The position numbers and the translations under genes were made by a program. A stretch of DNA of 64,000 bases from Asaia sp. W19. GTDB taxonomy: Bacteria > Pseudomonadota > Alphaproteobacteria > Acetobacterales > Acetobacteraceae. Numbering within the stretch: position 1 is the stretch's first letter; each line of letters starts with the position of its first letter. The notes under the pieces were generated by a model that was not told the origin of the DNA, did no database searches, and was given only the letters and a program-made list of their open reading frames with translations. The stretch covers positions 170,188 through 234,187 of the forward strand of contig NZ_PNQZ01000025.1 in NCBI RefSeq assembly GCF_003994335.1, read 5' to 3'. Of the stretch, positions 1 through 8,715 are shown piece after piece.

Positions 1-606
1 CCGGAGCTCGCCTATAATTTCAGGCAGACCTTTCCCGCAGCGGAGATCAGCCAGCGCGCTGCCAACCATGAATGGCTCGGTGAAAAACTGAGCAAGGCCG
101 AACTCGATCTGGCCATCACTTATGATCTCGCCTTGCCTCCCGGCATCGCATTCGAACCTCTGGCCAGTCTGCCGCCCCATGCGCTGGTTGCTCAGTCTCA
201 CCCTCTCGCCGAGAGGGGAGAGGTCACGCTCGAGGAGCTGGCAGCAGAGCCACTCATCCTGCTCGACCTGCCCCTGAGCCGGCACTATTTCAATGAGCTG
301 TTCGAGCGAGAGGGCCTGCGTCCGACCGTCTATGCGCGAGCGGCCGAGCAGGAAATCGTGCGCACCATGGTCGCGAATGGTTATGGCTATACGCTGGCCA
401 ATGTGCGCCCCCGCTCCGATCGCGCGCTGGATGGCAAGCGTCTTGTCCGGTTGCGGCTGAAGGGCGCCCATCGCCCCATGGTCATCGGCATGGCCATGCG
501 CCAGGGAGAACGCCAGTCGCGACTTCTGGAGCATTTCATTGTGCATTGCCGTGCCTCGATTTCGGATCAGACGATTCCCGGAATGTGCCCGCTCGATGAG
601 GGGTAG
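1..606 (+). CDS. LysR-family transcriptional regulator, C-terminal part (partial)
   Basis: The frame is open from base 1 and stops at 604-606, so the N-terminal helix-turn-helix lies outside the window. The visible ~201 residues look like a LysR substrate-binding (PBP2-type) domain, with alternating strands such as LDLAITYDLALPPGI, then PHALVAQSHPLAERGEVTLEEL ahead of the hinge, and a late 'IVRTMVANGYGYTLANVRP' segment typical of the second subdomain. It would be a cytoplasmic, ligand-responsive DNA-binding regulator. The next gene on the same strand (flavin monooxygenase, 798) may be a target, but LysR regulators usually control divergent genes, so the real target may lie upstream of the window. 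Confidence 0.85.
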   Translation, partial: PELAYNFRQTFPAAEISQRAANHEWLGEKLSKAELDLAITYDLALPPGIAFEPLASLPPHALVAQSHPLAERGEVTLEELAAEPLILLDLPLSRHYFNELFEREGLRPTVYARAAEQEIVRTMVANGYGYTLANVRPRSDRALDGKRLVRLRLKGAHRPMVIGMAMRQGERQSRLLEHFIVHCRASISDQTIPGMCPLDEG

Positions 607-680
607 CGAGTTCGTGCGGCGGGGCGGGGCCTGTCGGGCAGAATGGCGCGGTAAAATCGGTCCGGGTGAACTCTTAGGAA

Positions 681-778
681 AAGGCTAATCAAGGCTAATC
701 AATTCGATTGTTTCGGCTGGCAGATCATTTCAATACAAGAACGGAAAGATCTTCTGAAAATTGGAAGAACAGATCTTT
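681..778. promoter_or_regulatory. Leader with tandem 10-bp repeat and inverted repeat before the monooxygenase
   Basis: Bases 681-700 are two tandem copies of AAGGCTAATC. Further down, AAAGATCT (745-752) and AGATCTTT (771-778) form a perfect 8-bp inverted repeat around an 18-bp spacer, ending 19 bp before the ATG at 798. The placement between the LysR gene and the monooxygenase suggests an operator or leader hairpin. No specific regulator can be assigned from sequence alone. Confidence 0.35.
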
Positions 779-797
779 TCAACGGGAAATCTCTGAC

Positions 798-2063
798 ATG
801 AAAGTTGAAATCGTCGATACTCTCGTCATTGGCGGTGGTCAGGCCGGCGTGGCGATGAGCGAGCATCTTCGCCTGCACAATGTACCGCATCTCGTTGTCG
901 AGCGCGGGCGTATTGCCGAAAGATGGCGAAGCGAGCGCTGGGATTCCCTCGTGGCCAACGGTCCAGCCTGGCATGACCGCTTTCCCAACAGGCATTTTGA
1001 CGGTACCGCGCCTGATGGCTTCGTGCCCAAGGAAGAGATCGCCGCTTATTTCGAGGCCTATGCACGCCAGATCGATATGCCCGTTCGCTGTGGGGTCCAG
1101 GTGCGCAAATTATCCCGTGCGTCGTCGGGGCAGGGGTTCGAGGCTCAGACGGATGCGGGTACCATTCAGGCGCGTAACGTCGTTGTGGCAACTGGCCCTT
1201 TTCAGAGGCCCCTTGTTCCTGCTCTTATCCCGCAGACCCCCAACCTGTTCCAGACCCATTCGCAGGGATATAAGAATCCTTCCCAGCTGCCTGAGGGCGG
1301 CGTGCTGGTGATCGGCGCAGGGGCATCGGGCGTACAGATTGCCGAGGAACTCAAGCGTGCGGGGCGCGCCGTCTGGCTTTCTGTCGGGCCACATGACAGG
1401 CCTGCACGGCGCTATCGCGGCAAGGATTTCGTCTGGTGGCTGGGCGTTCTGGGTATGTGGGACATGAAAACCCCGGGCCCGGGAACGGAACATGTGACGA
1501 TTGCCGTCAGCGGCGCGCAAGGTGGCCACACGGTCGATTTCCGTACACTCGCCGCAAGCGGTATCACGCTCGTAGGCCGTACGCTCTCCTGCCATGAGGG
1601 TGTGCTCTCTTTCGACACGGATCTGCAGAAGAACATAGAGGCAGGCGATGCCAATTACCTCGCCATGCTCAATGCGGCTGATGCCTATGTTGCCGCCCAG
1701 GGGCTCGACCTGCCCGAGGAGCCGCAGGCGCATCGGATTGGCGAACTGCCGGAGTGTGTAACGGCGCCCCTGACCGAACTCGATCTGGCAAAGTCGGGGG
1801 TAACCAGCATCATCTGGGCGACTGGCTATGGCTATGACTATGGCTGGCTCGATCTGGACGTTCTGGATGCGCGCGGTGCGCCGCGCCATGAGGGGGGCGT
1901 CTCGGTTGAACCGGGGCTGTATTTCCTCGGATTGTCCTGGCTTACCCGCCGTGCCTCGCCTTTCATCTGGGGTGTATGGCATGACGCGGCCCGCCTAGCC
2001 GCGCATATCGCCCCCGACCATTCCGCGCCGGGCCAGGCGCAGGATGATGTAATGCATGTCTGA
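798..2063 (+). CDS. Flavin-containing monooxygenase-like NAD(P)/FAD oxidoreductase
   Basis: The 421-residue product has an FAD-binding Rossmann motif at residues 10-17 (VIGGGQAG) and a second nucleotide-binding motif at about 171-178 (VIGAGASG), expected for NADPH. Between them, FQTHSQGYKNP resembles the FxGxxxHxxxY/F fingerprint of flavin monooxygenases and CzcO-like proteins. These enzymes use FAD, NADPH and O2 to oxygenate N, S or carbonyl groups; the substrate here is unknown. The ATG at 798 is chosen because it places the FAD motif near the N terminus; a TTG at 708 would add 30 unlikely residues. The stop overlaps the next gene's start by 8 bases, so the two are probably translationally coupled. 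Confidence 0.85.
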   Translation: MKVEIVDTLVIGGGQAGVAMSEHLRLHNVPHLVVERGRIAERWRSERWDSLVANGPAWHDRFPNRHFDGTAPDGFVPKEEIAAYFEAYARQIDMPVRCGVQVRKLSRASSGQGFEAQTDAGTIQARNVVVATGPFQRPLVPALIPQTPNLFQTHSQGYKNPSQLPEGGVLVIGAGASGVQIAEELKRAGRAVWLSVGPHDRPARRYRGKDFVWWLGVLGMWDMKTPGPGTEHVTIAVSGAQGGHTVDFRTLAASGITLVGRTLSCHEGVLSFDTDLQKNIEAGDANYLAMLNAADAYVAAQGLDLPEEPQAHRIGELPECVTAPLTELDLAKSGVTSIIWATGYGYDYGWLDLDVLDARGAPRHEGGVSVEPGLYFLGLSWLTRRASPFIWGVWHDAARLAAHIAPDHSAPGQAQDDVMHV

Positions 2064-3201
2064 TCTTATTGCGCTGCTCTCGACCCTCGTCGGGTTTCCC
2101 AGTCTCTGCGGCACTCCGAATGGGGAAACCATCGACTGGATTGAGGCGCAGCTCCTTGCTGCGGGCGCGCGCGTACAGCGTATTCCAGGCGAAGTGCCGG
2201 ATCGGTTCAGCCTGTTTGCGATCATCGGACCTGAGGCGCCGGGGGGGCTCGTACTCTCGGCCCATGCCGATGTCGTACCCGTGGCGGGTCAGGACTGGTC
2301 GAGTGACCCGTTCATCCTGACGCGCCGGGGTGACAGGCTTTATGGCCGGGGAAGCAGCGACATGAAGGGGTTTCTGGCCTGTATGCTCGATGCCGCGCAA
2401 CGCGTGGCCGCGCATCCCATACCGCTTTCCAGACCGTTATACCTTGCGATTTCCCATGATGAGGAACTGGGCTGCCTGGGTGTACGCTCCCTGCTGCAGG
2501 CTCTGAGCGCGGGGCCGGACCGTGCCATACAAGGATGTATCGTGGGGGAGCCGACGCAAATGCAGGTTGCGCTCGCGCACAAGGGCAAGACAGCGTTCAC
2601 GATCGCCTGTCATGGCGTCGCCGCCCATTCTGCCAATCCGGGACAGGGGCTGAACGCCATTACATTGGCAGGCTCCATGATCCATGCGGTTTCCGCGCTC
2701 CAGGAAAAGATAGAGACAAGCGAGCGTCGGGACGGCCGCTTCGCCGTGCCATTCTCGACGGTACAGGTCGGTCTGGTGTCGGGCGGAGCAGCGCTCAATA
2801 TCGTGCCCGATCATTGTGTTCTTTCTGCCGAGATGCGTCTGCTGCCGGGCTATGAACCTGGCCCCTATTTGGACTGGCTGCGGGACGCGGGCGCGCGGGC
2901 CGTGGCGGATCTGGGCGGTGGCAGGGTCGAGATTGAGGTCACGAACGCCTATCCGGGTCTGGATATGGAGCCGGGTGGCGCACTCTGCGCCACCGTTCTG
3001 CGTGAGGCCGGACGCAATCATACCACCACGATCGATTTCGGGACCGAGGCGGGGTTGTTTCGGGAAATTCTGTCTCTGGATTGCGTGGTGTGCGGCCCAG
3101 GCTCGATCGATCGCGCGCATAAGGCGGATGAATACATCACAGAGGCCGAGCTCGAAGAGGGCGCACGTTTTGTCGATGCGCTCGTCGCGCGCCTCAGATA
3201 A
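2056..3201 (+). CDS. M20 family deacylase, acetylornithine deacetylase-like (ArgE-type)
   Basis: The 381-residue product is a metal-dependent amidohydrolase of the M20/ArgE group, which cleaves N-acyl bonds of amino acids. Metal and catalytic residues are visible: H70 in HADVVPV with D72, D102 in YGRGSSDMKG, the E136-E137 pair in HDEELG, and H355 near the C terminus in DRAHKADEY. The dimerisation/lid domain lies at about 175-290. Length is normal for ArgE. It overlaps the monooxygenase by 8 bases and is followed by a DUF1028 gene, a neighbour often seen with M20 peptidases in catabolic clusters. Biosynthetic ArgE is possible, but this context favours breakdown of an N-acylated compound. Confidence 0.85.
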   Translation: MSDLIALLSTLVGFPSLCGTPNGETIDWIEAQLLAAGARVQRIPGEVPDRFSLFAIIGPEAPGGLVLSAHADVVPVAGQDWSSDPFILTRRGDRLYGRGSSDMKGFLACMLDAAQRVAAHPIPLSRPLYLAISHDEELGCLGVRSLLQALSAGPDRAIQGCIVGEPTQMQVALAHKGKTAFTIACHGVAAHSANPGQGLNAITLAGSMIHAVSALQEKIETSERRDGRFAVPFSTVQVGLVSGGAALNIVPDHCVLSAEMRLLPGYEPGPYLDWLRDAGARAVADLGGGRVEIEVTNAYPGLDMEPGGALCATVLREAGRNHTTTIDFGTEAGLFREILSLDCVVCGPGSIDRAHKADEYITEAELEEGARFVDALVARLR

Positions 3202-3241
3202 CCGCGATACCGGAATTTCCCGGCAGGCAGGAGGGTCACCC

Positions 3242-3919
3242 ATGACGTTTTCCATCATCGCGCGCTGCGCCAGAACCGGGCAATTCGGCATGGCGGTGGC
3301 CTCGTCATCACCCGCAGTGGCCAGCCGCTGTGCTTTTGCCCGTGCCGGTATCGGGGTTGTGGCAACGCAGAACGTGACCGATCCGAGACTGGGTCCCAAA
3401 GCGCTTGCTCTGCTCGAATCAGGGGCCTCTGCGTGCGAATGTCGTGACATCATGATGCGTACCGCCGCTTTCAGTGCCTTCCGGCAAGTGTTGATTCTCG
3501 ATGCGTCGGGCCGTTCAGCCTATTGGGCAGGAGAGCGTATTCTGGGGCGTCACGGTCAAGCCTCCGCAGACGATGTTTCAGCGGCCGGAAACATGCTGGC
3601 GGATGAGGAGATTCCTCGGGCCATGGTCGCGTCATTCAGCGCATCCTCCCCTGAACTCGAGCTCGGGGAGCGTTTGCTTCTCTCGATGGAAGCTGCGCTC
3701 GCCGCTGGAGGTGAAGAGGGGCCTGTCCATTCAGCAGGATTGCTCATCGTCGAGGCACAGAGCTGGCCGTTGACCGATCTGCGGGTGGACTGGAGCGAGG
3801 CGCCTCTTGCGGCCCTGCGCGGGCTGTGGGCCCTCTGGCAACCTCAGATGCATGATTACGTCACGCGGGGGCTGGACCCGACGACAGCCCCTTCTTATGG
3901 CGTGCCCGGCGATTCCTGA
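3242..3919 (+). CDS. DUF1028 family protein (putative Ntn-type hydrolase)
   Basis: The 225-residue product starts MTFSIIARCARTGQFGMAVASSSPAVASR and carries GIGVVATQNVTDPRLG, the hallmark N-terminal pattern of DUF1028 proteins. The family is related in fold to Ntn hydrolases and recurs beside amidohydrolases and Rid proteins; its reaction is not established. The start at 3242 is supported by GGAGG about 7 bases upstream. It lies 40 bp after the ArgE-like gene and probably shares its transcript. The fold suggests an amide-bond hydrolase acting on the same class of acylated substrate, which is inference. Confidence 0.85.
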   Translation: MTFSIIARCARTGQFGMAVASSSPAVASRCAFARAGIGVVATQNVTDPRLGPKALALLESGASACECRDIMMRTAAFSAFRQVLILDASGRSAYWAGERILGRHGQASADDVSAAGNMLADEEIPRAMVASFSASSPELELGERLLLSMEAALAAGGEEGPVHSAGLLIVEAQSWPLTDLRVDWSEAPLAALRGLWALWQPQMHDYVTRGLDPTTAPSYGVPGDS

Positions 3920-3930
3920 GTCGCTCAATC

Positions 3931-3959
3931 GAGACGCAGGCCCACAGGGCTGGCGTCTC
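3931..3959. terminator. Hairpin between convergent genes
   Basis: Bases 3931-3943 and 3947-3959 pair with about 11 of 13 matches around an ACA loop (outer arms GAGACGC/GCGTCTC). It sits between the convergent DUF1028 and GMC genes and overlaps the GMC stop codon by two bases. There is no clear T-run on either strand, so termination efficiency is uncertain; a bidirectional terminator is the likeliest role. Confidence 0.5.
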
Positions 3960-5580
3960 AGTTGCCCTGCGCCAGAATCATCCTGGCGGCCATTTCGCCG
4001 ATCATCATGCTGGGCGCGCTGGTATTGCCGCTGATCAGGGTTGGCATGATCGAGGCATCGGCGATACGCAGGCCGCCTATCCCGCGCAGTTTCAGATCCG
4101 GCGTCACGACCGATTGCTCATCGATCCCCATGCGGCAGGTTCCTGCCGGGTGAAAGACCGTTGCTGCGCTCGCCCTCAGATAGGCCATGATCTCGGCAGG
4201 CGTTGTGACCGACGCACCCGGGGCGATTTCGATACCTCGCGCGCGTGCGAAAGGCGGCTGGGAGAGAATGTGGCGGGCGATCCCGATCCCTTCGCAAAGC
4301 GTTTCGAGATCATGGGGATCCGATGCGAAATTGAAATCGATCTGAGGGTTCAGCGTGCCGTCGGTGGCCAGCCGGACTGTCCCTCGGCTTTTGGGACGGA
4401 GCACGCAGGTATGGATGGCAAATCCATGCCCCCATTCAAAGAGCCGACCACGTGGGCTGCGATATCCCGGGACGAAATGGAACTGGATGTCCGGCACCGC
4501 ACCCTCGGCCAGCTTCGTCCGGGCAAAGCCGCCGGCCTCAACATAATTCGTGGTCAGCCAGCCCTTGCGCCCGAGCGCGAACTGCCAGGGCGCGCTTAGG
4601 ACCTTGGGCAAAGCGCGCGTTGAGAACCCCAATGTGCGTGGGTCGGTGGAGCGCAGGGTCACCAGACCATCCAGATGATCCTGGAGGTTCTGGCCGACGC
4701 CCGGCAAGACATGAATGGGAGAAATCCCGGCGGCGATCAGATTGGCGCCTGATCCGATGCCCGATGCCATCAGGATCTGGGGAGATCCGATTGCGCCGGC
4801 ACAGAGAATGACCTCGCGGCGGGCGCGCAATGTCTTCACTGTGCCTTCATGTTCGATCGAAATTCCGCATACGCGGCGGTTCTCGATCAGGAGGCGACGT
4901 GTCTTGGCTCCCGACAGAACGCATAATCCTGGACGCTTTCGTACAGGATGGATGAAAGCGCGGTAGGCGCTCAGGCGCAGGCCGTCGCGCTGCGTGACAT
5001 CATAAATGCCCACGCCCTCGAGCTGTGCTCCGTTGAAGTCAGGATTATGCGCCAGCCCGGCTGCGATGCCCGCTGCGACGAAATCACGCGAGAGGGGGTT
5101 GATGTCGCGGGGAGTGACGACATCGAGCGCCCCGTCGCGACCGTGGAATTCCGCTCCTGGCGCATCGACCGTTCGATGGCTGCGTTCGAGCGACCTGAAC
5201 GCATCGAGCACCTGGGGCCATTCCCACCCTGTACAGCCGAGAGACGCCCAATGGTCGTAATCAGAGCGATCCCCGCGAATATAGATCATGCTGTTGAGCG
5301 TGGTGGAGCCGCCCAGGGCCTTGCCGCGTGGTACGTGAATGCGCCGATCGAGAAGGTGATGCTGCGGGGTGGAGTAGAACTGATAGGCTAGTTTCCGGCT
5401 GCGATAGAGCGTAAGGGTGCCGGCCGGGATGCTGATACGCGGCGTGCGGTCGCTCCCGCCGGCCTCGATCAGCCCCACCCGAAAGCGCCCGTCGGCGCTG
5501 AGTCGATTGGCCAGAACGCAACCGGCCGAACCAGCGCCGATGACGAGGTAATCGAAGGTCTGGGTGAGATCATCGGACAT
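3958..5580 (-). CDS. GMC-family FAD oxidoreductase (choline/alcohol dehydrogenase-like)
   Basis: The 540-residue product has the N-terminal FAD dinucleotide motif at residues 14-20 (IGAGSAG), followed by the GMC signature region with LGGSTTLNSMIYIRG. Near the C terminus, TVFHPAGTCRMG contains the probable catalytic histidine and TSAPSMMIGEMAA the second conserved segment. Members oxidise alcohols to aldehydes with FAD. Length matches choline and short-chain alcohol dehydrogenases. It starts 39 bases after the stop of the upstream TonB receptor gene on the same strand, so it is probably the last gene of the leftward operon. No signal peptide is visible, so a cytoplasmic enzyme is expected. Choline itself as substrate is unproven. 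Confidence 0.88.
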   Translation of the reverse strand: MSDDLTQTFDYLVIGAGSAGCVLANRLSADGRFRVGLIEAGGSDRTPRISIPAGTLTLYRSRKLAYQFYSTPQHHLLDRRIHVPRGKALGGSTTLNSMIYIRGDRSDYDHWASLGCTGWEWPQVLDAFRSLERSHRTVDAPGAEFHGRDGALDVVTPRDINPLSRDFVAAGIAAGLAHNPDFNGAQLEGVGIYDVTQRDGLRLSAYRAFIHPVRKRPGLCVLSGAKTRRLLIENRRVCGISIEHEGTVKTLRARREVILCAGAIGSPQILMASGIGSGANLIAAGISPIHVLPGVGQNLQDHLDGLVTLRSTDPRTLGFSTRALPKVLSAPWQFALGRKGWLTTNYVEAGGFARTKLAEGAVPDIQFHFVPGYRSPRGRLFEWGHGFAIHTCVLRPKSRGTVRLATDGTLNPQIDFNFASDPHDLETLCEGIGIARHILSQPPFARARGIEIAPGASVTTPAEIMAYLRASAATVFHPAGTCRMGIDEQSVVTPDLKLRGIGGLRIADASIMPTLISGNTSAPSMMIGEMAARMILAQGN

Positions 5581-5619
5581 GGCATCCTCCTTCCTGCGTG
5601 GGGCGGGGTTCGCCTCGGT

Positions 5620-8007
5620 TCAGAACCCGGTCGAGAAGGTAGCGAGACAGGCAAAGGACGGCGCGACGTAATAGGTCGAGGTGCCCGCGACCATTCCCGT
5701 GCTGTAGACACCCGAGAGGTAGTGGCTATCGCCAAGATTGACGATATTCAGGCGCAGGCTCGGCTTTTTGAGAAAACCGATGTCATGGGCGCGTGCGCCC
5801 AGCATCATGTCGACCTGCTTGTGTCCAGGGATACGTTCATCATTCATGAATGTCCCATATTCCTTGTCGAGATACTTCATCGAGACGCTCCCGAAGAATG
5901 TGCCATCGTCATATTGCACGCCGATCGCGCCCATCCAGCGCGGTGCGGATGGGGCGACCTTGCCACGGGTGGCATAGGTGGTCGCACCCATGGTGATATT
6001 ATTATCGGTGGTGGCGTAGAGATATTCGCCCGACAGATAGGGCGAGAGATGGTGCCAGGGGGCCAGGCCGATTTCCGCATCCACGCCACGTGTGGTCAGC
6101 CCGCCCGCATCGAGGAAGTAGGGGACGGCATCCACATACTGGTTGATGGCGTGGTGAGTCATGTTGTTGTTGAACAGCGTGACAGACCCCGTCACCCAGC
6201 GATCATGGTACCGCGCGCCCAGCTCCTCGGCGATGCTGTATTCATCGCGCAGATTGGTGCTGGCGGTTTGATAGAGGCTCGGGTCATAAGGGCTGTTGTA
6301 CTGGTTATAGAAGGCCGAGCCGATCGGTATACGAAAGCTTGTCGTCGCGTTCGCAAAAACCTGTACATGATCATTGATCTTGTAGCTGATCGACATGCGC
6401 GGCAGAGGCTGGGCGGTATTGTAGCTGGTGGCGTATTGGGGGCCCGGCTGTTGCAGTGTCCCGTTACGCGCGGCCATGACTTCCTTGAACGCCAGATTGA
6501 TCAGCAGCCGGTCATTCAGCAGCCGCAATTCATCGCCGATATAGAGGCTGACCATCTGCGTGATGGTGTGATAGCGCCAGCCGCTCAACTGTGTGCCGTC
6601 ATCGAGATGCAGATAGGATTTCGACACATTTCCGGCTGAGTCGATAGCCGAGAAGGGTTCATTCACGTTCATGTCTGTGTAGCCATACCAGGCACCGAAA
6701 ACGAGATGGTTGTGCCGCGTGTCGTAATGGAGCGCGGCATTGAGCCCGGTCAGGCTCTCATGCTCGTCAAAATCCCAGCGCGCCGCCACCGAGCCGTCCT
6801 GGGCATAAGGCGCGCCTGCTATCGCGCCATCGACGGGCTGCGTACCGTTATAGAATGTACCGCTCGTGGGGAGGGTATACACCCCGAGAGGATAATTGCC
6901 GAAACCGCGATAGAAATAGGGCGTGACGTTGAGGGAAAGGCGGTCGGTCAGGGCAAAATGCGACTGGCTGCTCAGGAAGTAGTTGGTCCAGTTGGTTCCG
7001 TAGCCCTTGTAATAATTGGCATCCCCAAACTTGTAGATGCCATCCAGGTTTATGCCGCCCCCCAGTCCTTTTGCCTGCCAGTCGGACAGGGTTGGCGTGC
7101 TGTACCAGGCTGTATTTTCATTGTTATAGGTGAAGGAGAGCGCCGTATTGCTGTTTGGCGCCCAGTCCTTGATGGCCTTAAAATCGACGTGCCGACGGTT
7201 ATTGCGGCCCGGGCCGCGCCAGGCCTGACTCGTCAGGTTCGAGAACGAGGCAAAGGCGCGCAGGCCGGTATGGGCAATCTCGCCACTATCATACCGTATG
7301 TATTGGCGGTTCATCTGGTGCGAGCCATAACTCACATCGACCTGGCCCGAGCGCGTGTATTGCGGGTCGCGCATGCGTACATTCATGGTTCCGCCCGCGG
7401 AATATACGGTGGGCATTTCGATATCGGGCGCACCCTGCTGAAGCTGAACCGCTTCCATGTTCTCCGTATCCACCCATTCGGAGGAGTTGGGCGTGTAGTT
7501 ATCGGGGTCATTCATGGGAACGCCCTCAAACAGAAAGCCGATTTCCTGCTGGTTCAGACCGCGCACGCTCACGGCAGACTGATCGGTCACGCCAAAGGGG
7601 TCACCCATGGCGACATTGGCGCCGGGCGAAAGATTGACCAGAGCCAGAGTATTGGAGGCCGGGGATTGCTTGGCGATATATTCATGCTCGACAGTACTGA
7701 TCGAGCGTGCCGCTGTTTCCGGGCGGATCAGCCCCCCACCCGGGCGATGGCGATTAGCCGAGATGCTGATGGTCTCGCCTGGGCCGCTTGCCGTACGGGG
7801 AGAGGCTTTCTTTGCTGACCGCGATGCGGAGGACTGACCTAGCGTCGTGGCTGTTGGCGCCCCGACAGCAGAGGGCGTGCGATGATTGCGGGTCACATGG
7901 GGGCTGGAATGCTTGCCAGAGGTGACCGCTGCCGCCTGCGCATATCCCCCGAGCAGGAGGAAGGTCGATGACAGGAGCAGGCAAGAGCGCGTGGGTTTCG
8001 TCTGCAT
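5620..8007 (-). CDS. TonB-dependent outer-membrane receptor
   Basis: The 795-residue product starts with a signal peptide (MQTKPTRSCLLLSSTFLLLGGYAQAAA). A low-complexity linker leads to a possible TonB box (ETISISA) and a plug domain (SPGANVAMGDPFGVTDQSAVSVRGLNQQEIGF, with GVPMNDPDN). Aromatic-rich beta-barrel repeats run to a C-terminal phenylalanine (ATFSTGF), the usual outer-membrane insertion signal. Such receptors import siderophores, cofactors or carbohydrates with TonB energy. It lies in an operon with catabolic enzymes and a permease rather than iron genes, so it may import the operon's substrate. The ATG at 8007 is preferred because the signal peptide begins there; the frame extends upstream without signal-like sequence. 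Confidence 0.9.
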   Translation of the reverse strand: MQTKPTRSCLLLSSTFLLLGGYAQAAAVTSGKHSSPHVTRNHRTPSAVGAPTATTLGQSSASRSAKKASPRTASGPGETISISANRHRPGGGLIRPETAARSISTVEHEYIAKQSPASNTLALVNLSPGANVAMGDPFGVTDQSAVSVRGLNQQEIGFLFEGVPMNDPDNYTPNSSEWVDTENMEAVQLQQGAPDIEMPTVYSAGGTMNVRMRDPQYTRSGQVDVSYGSHQMNRQYIRYDSGEIAHTGLRAFASFSNLTSQAWRGPGRNNRRHVDFKAIKDWAPNSNTALSFTYNNENTAWYSTPTLSDWQAKGLGGGINLDGIYKFGDANYYKGYGTNWTNYFLSSQSHFALTDRLSLNVTPYFYRGFGNYPLGVYTLPTSGTFYNGTQPVDGAIAGAPYAQDGSVAARWDFDEHESLTGLNAALHYDTRHNHLVFGAWYGYTDMNVNEPFSAIDSAGNVSKSYLHLDDGTQLSGWRYHTITQMVSLYIGDELRLLNDRLLINLAFKEVMAARNGTLQQPGPQYATSYNTAQPLPRMSISYKINDHVQVFANATTSFRIPIGSAFYNQYNSPYDPSLYQTASTNLRDEYSIAEELGARYHDRWVTGSVTLFNNNMTHHAINQYVDAVPYFLDAGGLTTRGVDAEIGLAPWHHLSPYLSGEYLYATTDNNITMGATTYATRGKVAPSAPRWMGAIGVQYDDGTFFGSVSMKYLDKEYGTFMNDERIPGHKQVDMMLGARAHDIGFLKKPSLRLNIVNLGDSHYLSGVYSTGMVAGTSTYYVAPSFACLATFSTGF

Positions 8008-8087
8008 GGCGGTATCTCTGAGCGGGAGGTTCCCCCGGCCTGTGAGGCGCGGGGCAGGGGTGTGAAAAGGCTTAGGGGGGGCACCCC

Positions 8088-8501
8088 TCAGTCTGGCAGC
8101 ACCGCGATCACATCGACCTCGATCAGCCATTCCGGCCGCGCGAGGGCCACCACCACCAGCCCCGTGAATACCGGGAACACGCCTTTGAGATGCTTGCCCA
8201 GGACGCGATAACACGTCTCGCGATGGCGGATATCGGTGAGATAAACCGTGACCTTGCAGATATGTGAGAGGGTTGATCCGGCCTCCTCCAGGAGAAGGGT
8301 GATGTTCTGCATGACCTTTTCGGCCTGCCCGGCGGGATCGCCGATCGCGATATTTTCCCGGGTGTCGAGATCCTGAGGAACCTGACCGCGCAGATAGACG
8401 GTCTTACCGGCTACGACCGCCTGACAGAGATCGTTATCGAGATTCTGTTCCGGATAGGTATCTTTCGTGTTGAATGGCCGTATGCGGGTGTGAACGGGCA
8501 T
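8088..8501 (-). CDS. RidA/YjgF-family protein lacking the canonical arginine
   Basis: The 137-residue product has the YjgF/RidA fold pattern (TVYLRGQVPQDLDTRENIAIGDPAGQAEKV, then KVTVYLTDIRHR and a C-terminal VDVIAVL). True RidA enamine/imine deaminases carry PxR with a catalytic arginine near position 105; here the matching stretch reads PVFTGLVVVALA, so that arginine is absent. That places it among the other Rid subfamilies, whose activities are poorly known. The start at 8501 has a strong purine-rich ribosome-binding site (GGGAGAGACCTCC). It sits between the NCS1 permease and the TonB receptor in a leftward operon, which suggests it handles or senses a pathway intermediate. Confidence 0.88.
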   Translation of the reverse strand: MPVHTRIRPFNTKDTYPEQNLDNDLCQAVVAGKTVYLRGQVPQDLDTRENIAIGDPAGQAEKVMQNITLLLEEAGSTLSHICKVTVYLTDIRHRETCYRVLGKHLKGVFPVFTGLVVVALARPEWLIEVDVIAVLPD

Positions 8502-8715
8502 GGAGGTCTCTCCCCTGACTTGCGATTTTCTACCGTAATTCGGTGCGATGAAGTAATGATCGCAAGGTGACGGCCTGAATGAAAGAAGGGAGATATGGGG
8601 AAGAGCTTCGGAAAAAACTAAGAAGACACTAACGCGGGAACGATCCCCGATTGGCCCCGGCAATAATGGCCTTTTGGCGCGCTGCAGGGCGCAGCGAGGG
8701 GGGGCGTTATTCCCT

